A stretch of 64,000 bases of DNA from Gelidibacter maritimus (GTDB lineage: Bacteria; Bacteroidota; Bacteroidia; Flavobacteriales; Flavobacteriaceae), in contig NZ_JACGLT010000003.1 of NCBI RefSeq assembly GCF_014062315.1, forward strand, positions 1 through 64,000, written 5' to 3'. The notes beneath the pieces are model-generated. The model saw only the letters and a program-made list of their open reading frames with translations, made no database searches and was not told where the DNA came from. This document shows positions 53,967 through 63,500 of this stretch, in pieces. Each line of letters begins with the position of its first letter. Position 1 is the first letter of the stretch. A program made the translations under genes and the position numbers.

Positions 53967-54413
53967 TTAAGGGTGAATTATAAAGTGTTCTCTTGAAGGT
54001 GGTTTAACTGTAGTATTGCCAAATAATGCCACTACTTTTTCAATAACGCTTTTTATACTTGCAAACTCCGCGGGTTTTTGAATATAATGATGGGCTCCCA
54101 TATCGTATAAATTATTGACAACCGTTTGATCAAGAGAAGTAGAGTAAATGACAATGGGGATATGCGATAAGCTGTCTGAAGCTTTGATTTCTGCAATACA
54201 TTCCATTCCCGATTTTTTTGGCATGTTAAGGTCCATAAATATCAGATTTGGTAGATGATCCGGTGCAGATAGTAGAAATTCCATCAGCTCCACCCCATTG
54301 TTCAAGACAGTGAGTTTACAGGCATGATATGTTTCATCAATGGCATCTCTAAAAAATTCGCAGTCGTCTATATCATCATCCGCAAGTAGCAAGTGTAGCT
54401 TTGTGTTTTTCAT
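53967..54413 (-). CDS. Stand-alone receiver-domain response regulator
   Basis: A 148-residue receiver (Rcp1-like). LADDDIDDCEFF gives the acidic cluster, LIFMDLNMPKKSGMECI the phospho-acceptor Asp, VIYSTSLDQ the Ser/Thr, and HHYIQKPAEF the Lys. It is nearly a copy in layout of the receiver at 49126-49572. It is first in a two-gene operon with the multi-PAS kinase. Confidence 0.92.
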   Translation of the reverse strand: MKNTKLHLLLADDDIDDCEFFRDAIDETYHACKLTVLNNGVELMEFLLSAPDHLPNLIFMDLNMPKKSGMECIAEIKASDSLSHIPIVIYSTSLDQTVVNNLYDMGAHHYIQKPAEFASIKSVIEKVVALFGNTTVKPPSREHFIIHP

Positions 54414-54758
54414 TTTAGTCCCACATGTTGGTTTTAGAACGTTGAGATTTACTATATCAAAAATATGGTTTTTTATTTAGATCTTTTTGACATACCCACC
54501 TGAGAAAGTTCGGAAGGACCCGGAGGTTCTTGGTTAAAACTCGTTTAGGTTTGTTAACGGTCAGCTCTACATAAGTATTAAAAACCTTTAAAGTTAATAT
54601 TAAAATCTGTTCGTATGTAATTCTTTTTGAACATACAATTCGTCCGTTGTCCGATCAACTCACATATTGTCCGTACTACAAAATTCATTATATTAGTGTC
54701 TTGTAAATAAACGAATTTTCTATTTTAAAATGGAATTTTTGTTAAAAACCACCTGTTT
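54414..54758. other. Divergent intergenic region
   Basis: About 345 bases between the divergent receiver and lemA genes. It should hold both promoters, but no exact TAnnTTTG box with a paired TTG stands out. No gene is seen. Confidence 0.45.
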
Positions 54759-55313
54759 ATGATTGGATATATTGTTCTGGGCGTTATTGTCCTACTTGTT
54801 TTTTTAATGGTCTCAGTGTTTAACAACTTTGCCAAGAACCGTAATGTGGTAAAGGATGCCTGGGGTAATATTGATGTGGCTCTTAAGCGCCGCTATGATT
54901 TAATCCCGAATCTTGTTGAAACTGTTAAAGGCTATGCCACTCACGAAAAAGAAACCTTAGAAAGCGTCATTCAGGCTCGAAATGTAGCAATGCAAGTGCC
55001 CGATGGCGATATTAATGCGCAGATAAAGGCAGAAAATCAATTGCAACAAACCTTGAGAAGTATTTTTGCACTTAGTGAAGCTTACCCCGATTTAAAAGCT
55101 AATGCAAGTTTCCTCGATTTGCAGAATAAGCTTAATGAAATTGAAGAAAACCTTGAACGCAGTCGCCGCTATTACAACGGAACGGTACGCGAAAATAATA
55201 CTTATGGCGAAAGTCTTCCGGGTGCATTGTTTTCTGGAGTGCTTAAGTACCAGCATTTCGACTATTTTGAGGCGGATGCTGCTAGTCGTGAGAATGTAAA
55301 GGTGAGTTTTTAG
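54759..55313 (+). CDS. lemA: LemA family protein
   Basis: A 184-residue membrane-anchored protein. One N-terminal helix (MIGYIVLGVIVLLVFLMVS) is followed by a four-helix LemA domain. Its hallmark stretch is NVVKDAWGNIDVALKRRYDLIPNLVETVKGYATHEKETLESVIQARN, with LKANASFLDLQNKLNEIEENLERSRRYYNGTVRENNT. LemA proteins are widespread envelope proteins of unclear function, often linked to membrane-protein turnover. Here the gene is followed after 90 bases by a DUF2207 protein, a common pairing. Confidence 0.95.
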   Translation: MIGYIVLGVIVLLVFLMVSVFNNFAKNRNVVKDAWGNIDVALKRRYDLIPNLVETVKGYATHEKETLESVIQARNVAMQVPDGDINAQIKAENQLQQTLRSIFALSEAYPDLKANASFLDLQNKLNEIEENLERSRRYYNGTVRENNTYGESLPGALFSGVLKYQHFDYFEADAASRENVKVSF

Positions 55314-55402
55314 CATTTAAGTAACTATTGAATCCCCTCGGCATTTTTTTACTATGCCAATTTTAAATACGTACTAGTTCTGCGTATTTTAGACCTGTAT
55401 CA

Positions 55403-57100
55403 ATGAAACAGCTATTATTTTTACTTCTTGCTTTACTGTGCCTGAATTTTGGCTATGCGCAAGATTTTACCGTGGATCATTATAAAGTGGAAATCACCCT
55501 TCATGAGGACGGTTATTTTGATGTGATTGAAAATTATGACCTCACTTTTGAAATCCCAAAGCACGGAATTTATAGAGATATCCAAACCAAATATGATCTT
55601 TTGACCGAATCTGGTAATCAGGAGATCCGAAAAATTAAGATTAGTGATGTTGATGTGCCTGGGCACAATTTTGAAAAGCCATCCGGATTTGAGCAAAAAT
55701 TCTCGTCGGCCTACCAAATAAAAATTGGTGACGCCAACAAGACCGTCGTGGGACCGCAACACTATGAAATCAGATACCGAGTTCACAATGCTTTCCTGCA
55801 TGAATCTGATGGCGTGAAATTCTACTGGAATTTAAAACCCAACAACTGGCGGACCACCTTTAATGCTATAGAATTTAAAATACACCTCCCGTCTTCAATT
55901 ACACTAAGTTCAGACGATGTGTTTGTGTATTCGGGAGCCTTAGGTGATACGACCGAAACCCAAGACATTGATTTTGTTGTTTCCAACGCTATAGTTGAAG
56001 GTAAAAGTCTACCTACTTTTAAGTCCCATCAAGGTCAAAGTGTGACCATCTTAATTAATTTACCACCAAACGCCATTGCCGAAATTAAACCATTCTGGCC
56101 GTTTTGGACCGATTACGGATGGGTGTTTGTTTTGGCTGTGTTGCTAGGTGGATTTTACATGACTTGGTTGCGTTACGGTAAGGACGATAAAGTAGTGAGC
56201 ATTACCAGCTATTTTCCACCGGAAGGGATGGATCCTGCTATGGCTGGGTTTCTGATCAATGATGCCGATGATATTTCTGATTTAATTGCCTTGATCCCCT
56301 ATTGGGGTTCAAAAGGAATTTTAAGAATAGAAGAGATTCCTAAAAAAGGTTGGTTCTCATCATCTGATACCAAACTGATTGCCTTAAAACCACTGTCCGA
56401 GGATGCCACGAGTTATGAAAGAACCATTTTTGATGGATTGTTTGGAACGTCCATTGTTCCAAATGAAACCGAAGTACTCATTAGCAGTCTGAAGAATAAA
56501 TTCTACACCAAAATGAGCAGTGCACGCAGTTCTTTAAAGAAAGCTGCAAAACCGTACTACGATGGAGGAGCCAAGCGCGTACAGATCATCACTTACGTGG
56601 TGCTTGTTTTACTGGTTTTAGGATTGGCGCCATTGCTATTATTTGTTTGGGGTTTTATTGCCATGTTTGCTGTGATCATTCTGATTATGTTCTTACTCTT
56701 TATGAATAAATTCATGATAAAAAAGAACGTGAAAGGAAATACAGCCTTCTCCGAATTGAAAGGGTTTAAGCAATTTATAAAAGTGGCTGAACTAAATAAG
56801 TTGAGGATGTTGATTGCGGAAGATCCTTCCTATTTTGAAACGACTATGGGCTACGCCTTGGCATTTGGGCTGTTTGATAAATGGGCCAATAAGTTTGATG
56901 CCTTAAATGTGCCACCACCACAATGGTATAGTTCAACCTCAACAGTGCCTTTAACCATGAACAGTTTTTCCAATTCTTTTGCTAATACGATGTCTTCGGC
57001 AAAATCGACCATGGTCAGTTCGCCAAGCAGCAGTGGGTCTTCGGGAGGCGGTGGTTCGTCCGGAGGTGGATTTGGCGGCGGTGGAGGTGGGAGCTGGTAA
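55403..57100 (+). CDS. DUF2207-family membrane protein
   Basis: A 565-residue protein with a signal peptide (cleavage after GYA, before Q20). The periplasmic beta domain (~22-225) carries DFTVDHYKVEITLHEDGYFDVIENYDLTF, typical of DUF2207. A helix follows at ~235-255. The cytoplasmic domain (~265-395) has SYFPPEGMDPAMAGFLINDADDISDLIALIPYWGSKGIL. Two adjacent helices (~395-435) and a tail very rich in Ser and Gly ending GGGGGSW complete it. The Gly-rich end is seen in many members and in TPM-domain partners of LemA. The role is probably envelope maintenance together with LemA. Confidence 0.88.
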   Translation: MKQLLFLLLALLCLNFGYAQDFTVDHYKVEITLHEDGYFDVIENYDLTFEIPKHGIYRDIQTKYDLLTESGNQEIRKIKISDVDVPGHNFEKPSGFEQKFSSAYQIKIGDANKTVVGPQHYEIRYRVHNAFLHESDGVKFYWNLKPNNWRTTFNAIEFKIHLPSSITLSSDDVFVYSGALGDTTETQDIDFVVSNAIVEGKSLPTFKSHQGQSVTILINLPPNAIAEIKPFWPFWTDYGWVFVLAVLLGGFYMTWLRYGKDDKVVSITSYFPPEGMDPAMAGFLINDADDISDLIALIPYWGSKGILRIEEIPKKGWFSSSDTKLIALKPLSEDATSYERTIFDGLFGTSIVPNETEVLISSLKNKFYTKMSSARSSLKKAAKPYYDGGAKRVQIITYVVLVLLVLGLAPLLLFVWGFIAMFAVIILIMFLLFMNKFMIKKNVKGNTAFSELKGFKQFIKVAELNKLRMLIAEDPSYFETTMGYALAFGLFDKWANKFDALNVPPPQWYSSTSTVPLTMNSFSNSFANTMSSAKSTMVSSPSSSGSSGGGGSSGGGFGGGGGGSW

Positions 57101-57136
57101 GCAGATTGTTATTTGGACGGTGTTACTTATAGGTAT

Positions 57137-57164
57137 AAAAAAACCCCCTGATGGAGGTTTTTTC
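57137..57164. terminator. Bidirectional terminator
   Basis: Hairpin AAAAAACCCCC-TGAT-GGAGGTTTTTT between the convergent DUF2207 and DUF2383-type genes. It is flanked by A and T runs, so it can serve both. Confidence 0.75.
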
Positions 57165-57186
57165 AATGATCTATTTCAATTTGTGA

Positions 57187-57660
57187 TTATGAAATATCTT
57201 CAAGGGTTTTGACGCGGTTAAGCGTTCCTTGTATATCTCTTAATTGCGATTGTAGAACGTTTTGGATTTTTGGAGCTAACGTGTTTTTCTTCATGACATC
57301 TTCATATTCATCAACACTTGCTTTTTCTCCGCGAATCACTTCTTCCAACACAGCTTCGTCGTCGTTTCCGGCCACAGAGCTTTTAATGTCAATCCAGGCA
57401 CGGTGTAAAGATCCGGTAACGCTTCCGCTTTCTTTAGGCGCTTCGCCCAAATCGCGCAATTCTTTATCAATAGCCGTAGCAAAGTTACTACGTTGTACAG
57501 CCTGTTGCTTTAGAAAATTTTTCAACGCTGGATTTTCAGCATCCTGCATCGCTTTTTTATAGCCTTTTTCGGCGTCGTAATTCTTTTCAATGATACCTTG
57601 TAAAACATTAACGGTATCTTTATGTGATTGTTCTCTAGCTTCTTCTAATGAGGTTTTCAT
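57187..57660 (-). CDS. PA2169/DUF2383-type four-helix-bundle protein
   Basis: A 157-residue, highly helical protein: VLQGIIEKNYDAEKGYKKAMQDAENPALKNFLKQQAVQRSNFATAIDKEL, then AWIDIKSSVAGNDDEAVLEEVIRGEKASVDEYEDVM. It fits the PA2169/DUF2383 ferritin-like family, which is stress-related and of uncertain function. Glu and His/Asp residues that could hold a di-iron site are present but not in a clear ferritin order. It is a paralogue of the gene at 58001-58471. Confidence 0.85.
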   Translation of the reverse strand: MKTSLEEAREQSHKDTVNVLQGIIEKNYDAEKGYKKAMQDAENPALKNFLKQQAVQRSNFATAIDKELRDLGEAPKESGSVTGSLHRAWIDIKSSVAGNDDEAVLEEVIRGEKASVDEYEDVMKKNTLAPKIQNVLQSQLRDIQGTLNRVKTLEDIS

Positions 57661-58000
57661 GATTCTATAATTTTTAAGTTCATCTCTAAATTACAATTAT
57701 CAGATCTAAAATTATCTTAAAGAAATCTTATTTAGCATAGGATTAACGTTGCGAATTAGTTTTCTTAAAGAGTGTTAATGCTGGTCTAATCATGTCACCA
57801 CAGAAGACTGTTTTGAAGATATTGATCAAATATATTGCCTATCCTATTTTAGGCTGTAGGTCTTTTATACGCTTTTTAGAATTCAGAAACACCGATTGAG
57901 TTTTATGAAAATTGTCCAGAATGTGTGTATTACTATGAAGCGATTAGGCATAAAAAAACCTCCAATTTGGAAGTTGTAAAATTTTATGATCTTGGAAAGA
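57661..58000. other. Intergenic gap between the two paralogues
   Basis: About 340 bases without a gene. It contains the terminator of the upstream paralogue (57951-57977) and one isolated TAGAATTCAG (57877) that resembles a LytTR unit but has no 21-bp partner. Confidence 0.45.
57951..57977 (-). terminator. Terminator of the second DUF2383-type gene
   Basis: Minus-strand hairpin AACTTCC-AAAT-TGGAGGTT followed by a T-run, about 25 bases beyond the stop. Confidence 0.7.
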
Positions 58001-58471
58001 TTAATTGGCATTAAAGTGCTTTACATCTTGTAGCGTGTTTTTGATCGCTTTTAATTGAGATTGCAACAGATTATGGGTCTGTGGTGCCAATAAGTTGTTT
58101 TTTAGAGCATCTTTGTACTCTTTGACTTTAGCTTTCTCACCCCGAATGACCTCTTCAATAATAGTTTCATCAGCATTACTGGCAACACGAGTCTTAATAT
58201 CAATCCAGGTACGATGTAAGGTTGCTGCCATACTGCCATTTTCTATTGGCGTGTCACCTAAATTCCTAATCTGTTGATCAATTTCGTTCGTAAAGTTACT
58301 GCGCTGACGTGCTTGTTGCTGCATAAAGTTTTTTAATTCAGGATCCTGTACATCCATCATCGCTTTTCTGTAGCCTTGTCGCGCATCATAGTTCTTTTCT
58401 ATAATGGCTTGTAACACGTCAATATTATTTTCGTTTGTTTTCTGTCTAGCTCGTTCTAGGGTTGTTTTCAT
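58001..58471 (-). CDS. PA2169/DUF2383-type four-helix-bundle protein (paralogue)
   Basis: A 156-residue protein clearly duplicated from or with the gene at 57187: VLQAIIEKNYDARQGYRKAMMDVQDPELKNFMQQQARQRSNF and TWIDIKTRVASNADETIIEEVIRGEKAKVKEYKDAL align throughout. Each copy has its own terminator and presumably its own promoter, so they may respond to different signals. A role in general stress is inferred from the family only. Confidence 0.85.
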   Translation of the reverse strand: MKTTLERARQKTNENNIDVLQAIIEKNYDARQGYRKAMMDVQDPELKNFMQQQARQRSNFTNEIDQQIRNLGDTPIENGSMAATLHRTWIDIKTRVASNADETIIEEVIRGEKAKVKEYKDALKNNLLAPQTHNLLQSQLKAIKNTLQDVKHFNAN

Positions 58472-58619
58472 TGTAAATAATTTTTTGGGTTAACCATAGA
58501 ACATAAGGATTTATAGCCCTAATTCTCTTAAAAATTTCACATTTGTGAGAGTGTTAACATATGGCATTCTGAATGTTAAGGTTCAATTGTATGGGTTAGT
58601 CCACACGATGTGATGTGTT

Positions 58620-59199
58620 TCACGTATGGAATAATAGAAAAAGGATAGCGTCTGTTCTGCTTCCAATTTTTGATCGAAGGATAGAGAAGGCCTTGGTTAT
58701 ATGTGCTTCTACTGATTTGACGGAGACATTTAAAAACTCAGCAATTTCAATATTTGTTAAGCCTTCCTCTTTACTTAGCAAGAATGTTTTTTTACATTTT
58801 GGAGGTAAGTTCTGAATCTCATTTTTTACGATAGTTATTAGTCGCTCCAGATCGTTGTCATCTTCATATTCTACGAAATGACTCAAGGCTTCTATATGAA
58901 TTTTCTCAAGTGTTAAGACTTTTTTTTTGTTTCCTATAGTGATCGATAAACTCGTTGTAAACGGATCTATAGAGATAACTTTTAAAAGAGAAATCAGTTT
59001 TTAGGTTGTGGCGTTTTCTCCAAATGCGCACCAATACATTCTGGACAATATCTTCTGCTTGATCATAATCGCGGGTTAGTCCATAGGCATAAACACAAAG
59101 TTGATGATGGTAAGTATCCATCAAAAATGAATAAGCGTGTTCATTCCCATTCCTGAGTGCCTCAACTAAAATAAAATTGTCGGAAAAATCCATTTCCAT
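58620..59199 (-). pseudogene. ECF sigma factor split by a one-base change in an A9 run
   Basis: The start at 59199 (MEMDFSDNFILVEALRNGNEH) fits ECF sigma factors. The first part holds region 2 (YSFLMDTYHHQLCVYAYGLTRDYDQAEDIVQNVLVRIWRK, RSVYNEFIDHYRKQKK) but ends early at 58906. The second part, in another frame, gives VLTLEKIHIEALSHFVEYED and then region 4 (LPPKCKKTFLLSKEEGLTNIEIAEFLNVSVKSVEAHITKAFSIL). The break is in nine A residues (58920-58928 on plus). Eight would restore a 192-residue protein. It is divergent from its FecR and SusC partners, which are intact. Homopolymer sequencing error, slippage-based phase variation, or real loss are all possible. Confidence 0.85.
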
Positions 59200-59309
59200 T
59201 GTGGGTTCCACGTGTTTAATATGAAAATTGTCACAATGTATAAAAAAAGTTAAAGAAAAGTTAGGGTTGAGCAAAAGTATAACGTAATAGTTATAAATCG
59301 AATAAACTA

Positions 59310-60488
59310 ATGTTGACACCTGTCATAGAAAATATCATCGTAAAATATCTAAACAAGGAAGCCTCTCCATCTGAATTGGAGACTTTGGATTTTTGGTTGA
59401 AGGATGAGGCCCATCTGGAAATTTTTAAAAGTTACATTAAAACCAATCATCTTATAGATGCCAATGTTTTGAAATTTGATACCGATACATCCAAAAAGCA
59501 GTTGTTAGAATTGATCTCAAAAGAGAAAAAGGTGATTAGATTAAAAACTTTTTATCGAGTTTCAAGCTATGCTGCGGTGTTATTGGTGATGCTTGGCATT
59601 GGATATTTATTTAAGGATCAATTGTTTGTTACGAACGGGGAGGGGTCTAATCCACCGATAAATATGGTTAAAAGCACCATAGAAATTGGAACTGATAAAG
59701 CTACTTTAACGTTGGAAGACGGTTCTGAGGTTGTGTTAAACAAGAATACTTCCTACAAAACAGCCTATGCCAACAGCGATGGAGAGGCTCTTGTTTACAA
59801 TGATGATGATGTTGATGATGAGAGCTCTGCCGAACCGGTGTATAATGTATTGACCATTCCGAGAGGCGGGCAATTCTTTATTCAGTTGGCCGACGGCACC
59901 AAGGTGTGGCTCAACTCCGAGTCGCAGTTAAAATATCCGGTTGCCTTTGCAAAGGGAAAAACGCGAGAGGTGACCTTGGTTTATGGAGAAGGCTATTTTG
60001 AAGTGTCTCCGAGCACCAATCACAACGGCGATGCCTTCATAGTGCAATCGGAAATGCAAACTGTAGAAGTTTTGGGTACGCAATTTAATATCAAGGCTTA
60101 TAAGGACGAATCGGACATTTACACCACCTTAGTGGAAGGAAAGGTGATGGTAAATGGCGCGCATGACAACACGGTTTTGAAACCAGGGCAGCAATCTATT
60201 AATTCTCCGAATTCAAGCATGGTCGTTGTGAATGCCGATGTGAATATGGAAACAGCTTGGCGCCAAGGCCTATTTAGCTTCAAGGAAAAGTCGCTTAAAG
60301 ACATCATGATAGTCTTATCAAGATGGTATGATGTGGATATTGCGTTTGCCAATAAAGATCTAGAGAAAATTAGATTCAAGGGGGTGTTGAGCAAGGAACA
60401 AGAGCTTGAAGATATTTTATCGACCATAAAAAACCTTAAAGTAATTAATGCTTATGAAATCACTAAAGATGCAATCCTTATTAAATAA
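59310..60488 (+). CDS. FecR-type anti-sigma factor
   Basis: A 392-residue membrane anti-sigma factor. The N-terminal cytoplasmic part has IENIIVKYLNKEASPSELETLDFWLKDEAHLEIFKSY. One transmembrane helix is at ~95-112 (YAAVLLVMLGIGYLF). The periplasmic FecR domain (VLTIPRGGQFFIQLADGTKVWLNSESQLKYP, LVYGEGYFEVSPS, QTVEVLGTQFNIKAY) leads to a C-terminal STN-like end (FSFKEKSLKDIMIVLSRWYDVDIAF). It is divergent from the broken sigma gene, about 110 bases apart, and upstream of susC. Confidence 0.93.
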   Translation: MLTPVIENIIVKYLNKEASPSELETLDFWLKDEAHLEIFKSYIKTNHLIDANVLKFDTDTSKKQLLELISKEKKVIRLKTFYRVSSYAAVLLVMLGIGYLFKDQLFVTNGEGSNPPINMVKSTIEIGTDKATLTLEDGSEVVLNKNTSYKTAYANSDGEALVYNDDDVDDESSAEPVYNVLTIPRGGQFFIQLADGTKVWLNSESQLKYPVAFAKGKTREVTLVYGEGYFEVSPSTNHNGDAFIVQSEMQTVEVLGTQFNIKAYKDESDIYTTLVEGKVMVNGAHDNTVLKPGQQSINSPNSSMVVVNADVNMETAWRQGLFSFKEKSLKDIMIVLSRWYDVDIAFANKDLEKIRFKGVLSKEQELEDILSTIKNLKVINAYEITKDAILIK

Positions 60489-60588
60489 AAATTAGGGGAA
60501 TAAAAGCAACTACCGTCCAAAGTACACTGCTTCCTCCCCCTTTAGTAGAAAATGATTAATTAGTAACTAACCAAAATCAAGTAAATTT

Positions 60589-63500
60589 ATGAAAATTAAT
60601 TTAACTGACGGTTTCCCTAACCTGCGGAAAACGATGCTCCTATCACTTATGAGACTATTTCTCTTATTGTTTTGCACAACCGTGTTTAGCTTTTCATCGG
60701 TTGATTTACTATCTCAAAATGCAATCATCCGGTTTGATACAGATAAAGAACTTACTGTAGATCAGGTTTTTGACGAAATCATTGATCAAACGGATTATAC
60801 TTTTTTATACCAGATTGGGATATTTGATGGCTTACCCAAGGTGAAGGTTAGAAAGGGTAAGATCAAAGCCAACAAGCTTTTGGAAATTAGTCTTCCAGAG
60901 GGGTATTTTAGGTTTGGTGATGGAGGTAGAAATGTTATCGTAATTGAGAGAGTAACTCAAGAAGATGATCGTGTTAATGAGATCACTATGCAACAAATTA
61001 TTAAGGGGAAAGTTACAGATGAAAATGGCGCTCCTCTAAGTGGTGTAAATGTATTGTTAAAAGGTAGTCGTAAGGGAACTATGACTGATATTGATGGTGA
61101 TTTTGAGTGGACTTTGGGTGTGCAGGATGAAATCATATTAGTGTTTTCTTATATTGGAATGGTTACTAAAGAAGTGCTTATCAAAGACAATACGCAGCTG
61201 TCTATCGTAATGAAAGCGAGTACTGAAGAAATGGATGAAGTTGTGATAACAGGTATCTTTGAAAGAAGAGCTGAAAGCTTTACCGGATCCACTACCGTGA
61301 TTAAAAGAGAGGAACTTATGAAAAGTGGGAATCAGAATTTGCTTCAGAACCTAAAGAATATTGACCCTTCCTTTAGAATTCAGGATAACATAGATTTCGG
61401 CTCAAACCCAAACCGTATGCCCGATGTGCAAATTCGGGGTCAACAAGGACTTCCTGATTTCAAAGGGACTTACCAAGGGAATCCAAACCAACCACTTTTT
61501 ATCTTGGATGGATTTGAAACCGATATTTCTACCGTTTTTGATATGGACATGAACAGAGTGGAGACCGTTGTTTTGCTAAAAGATGCTGCTGCGAAGGCAA
61601 TCTACGGATCAAGAGCTTCAAATGGAGTAGTTGTTATCGAAACTCATAAACCTAAACCTGGACAACTGAGAGTATCCTACAAAGGTGATTTAAATATTAC
61701 GGTTCCAGACCTAACTGGATATAATCTTACTAATGCTCAGGAAAAATATATATTAGAGAGAGACATTATGACTCCCGACTATGATTATCATCATGAGTAC
61801 GCCTACTATTGGGAACAGCACCTTAATAATATACGGGCTGATATTGCTCGAGGAGTGGATACTCACTGGCCTTCAAAACCCCTTCAATTAGGAGTAGGTC
61901 ATCGTCATTCTGCATATGTTGAAGGCGGTGATGAATATGTGCGTTATGGTGTCGATCTGTTTTATAACGATATTAAAGGTGTTATGAAAAGGTCTGAGCG
62001 TAAGACGTTTACTGGTAGTTTTTCTTTTTCTTATCGTTATAAGAATCTTATGTTTAGAAATCTGTTTAGTGTCTCTCTGAATAGAGGTGATGATTCGCCA
62101 TATGGCTCCTTTTCAGAGTACACACGATTAAATCCTTATTGGAGTCCATATGAAGAAAACGGACAGCTCAAACGGATCTTAGGCGTTGTAGGGGGAGGTG
62201 GGCTAATGGAGACCCCGATTGGCAATCCAATGTGGAACGCGCAGATTGGTACAAAGAATTTCAGTGAATACACCGGACTTACCAATAACTTATATATTGA
62301 ATGGCAGGCGATGGAAGCTCTGAAATTGGTAGGTCGTCTTGGTCTTTCGAGAACTCAGAATACACGTGATGATTTTTATCCTGCATCTCATACCCGGTTT
62401 GCAAATTGGGACGAGAATCGTTTTTTCGAAAGGGGCTCTTACGATAAATCTTTAGGAGAGAATTCAAATATCCGTTTTGACTTAAATACACATTATTCAC
62501 ATCGAAAAGGAAAACATCAGCTTTTTGTTAATGCAGGTATAAATGCTCAGCAAAACTCATCGGAAAATGTGGGTTTTTCAGTGATTGGTTTTCCTACCGA
62601 CCGTCTTGATTTTATTGCCTCAGGCAGAGAGTATCCTTTGAATTCCCGACCTAGCGGAAACGAAAGTATAAGTAGAGAGATTGGGGTGCTTTCGGCTGCA
62701 AACTACTCGTATGATAACCGCTATTTGGCTGATTTCTCATATCGAGCTTCTGCATCTTCTATGTTTGGTAAAGAAAATCGCTGGGGACATTTCTGGTCAG
62801 CAGGTGCAGGCTGGAATCTACATAATGAAAAATTTATGGAGAATTTTGATTGGTTAAAACAATTTAAGGCTAGAGCCTCAACCGGATACACAGGTTCTCA
62901 GAATTTCAACTCTTATCAGTCATTAGCCACTTTTGGATACTATCAGTCCCAAGCATATGACAATTGGGTTGGATCTTATTTGTTCAATCTACCTAATGAT
63001 GACCTGAGATGGCAGAAGACAATGGATTATAACGTGGGTTTCGATGCCAATTTATGGGGAAGGCTTAGCATCAGTTTTGATTACTATATCCAGAAAACGA
63101 AAGATCAGCTGTTGGATCTTACCATTCCTCCTTCAATGGGGTTTCTCACCTATAAAGAAAATTTGGGAAGCACTCAAAATAGAGGTGTGGAGTTGAGAAT
63201 TAATGGACGTCTGATATCAGACCCTAAGAACGACCGAAATCTAAGTACGTTTTTCTCTATTGCTGGAAACAAAAATAAAATTGACAAAATATCAAATGCC
63301 CTAAAAAGTTTTAATGATACCAATGACGATAATTTAACCACTGGAAGTGGTTCAGCTGCCAATAGACCTTTACTCCGTTTTGAAGAAGGGCAGTCTTTGA
63401 ATGCGATCTGGGCTGTACGTTCTTTGGGCATTGATCCTGCCTCGGGAGAAGAGCTTTTCCTGACTAAAGAGGGAGATATAACTACCGAGTGGAGAGCGCA

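Noticed and set aside
57877-57886. TAGAATTCAG, identical to one LytTR-type unit
   Set aside because: It is a single unit without a partner 21 bp away and is not placed before a promoter.
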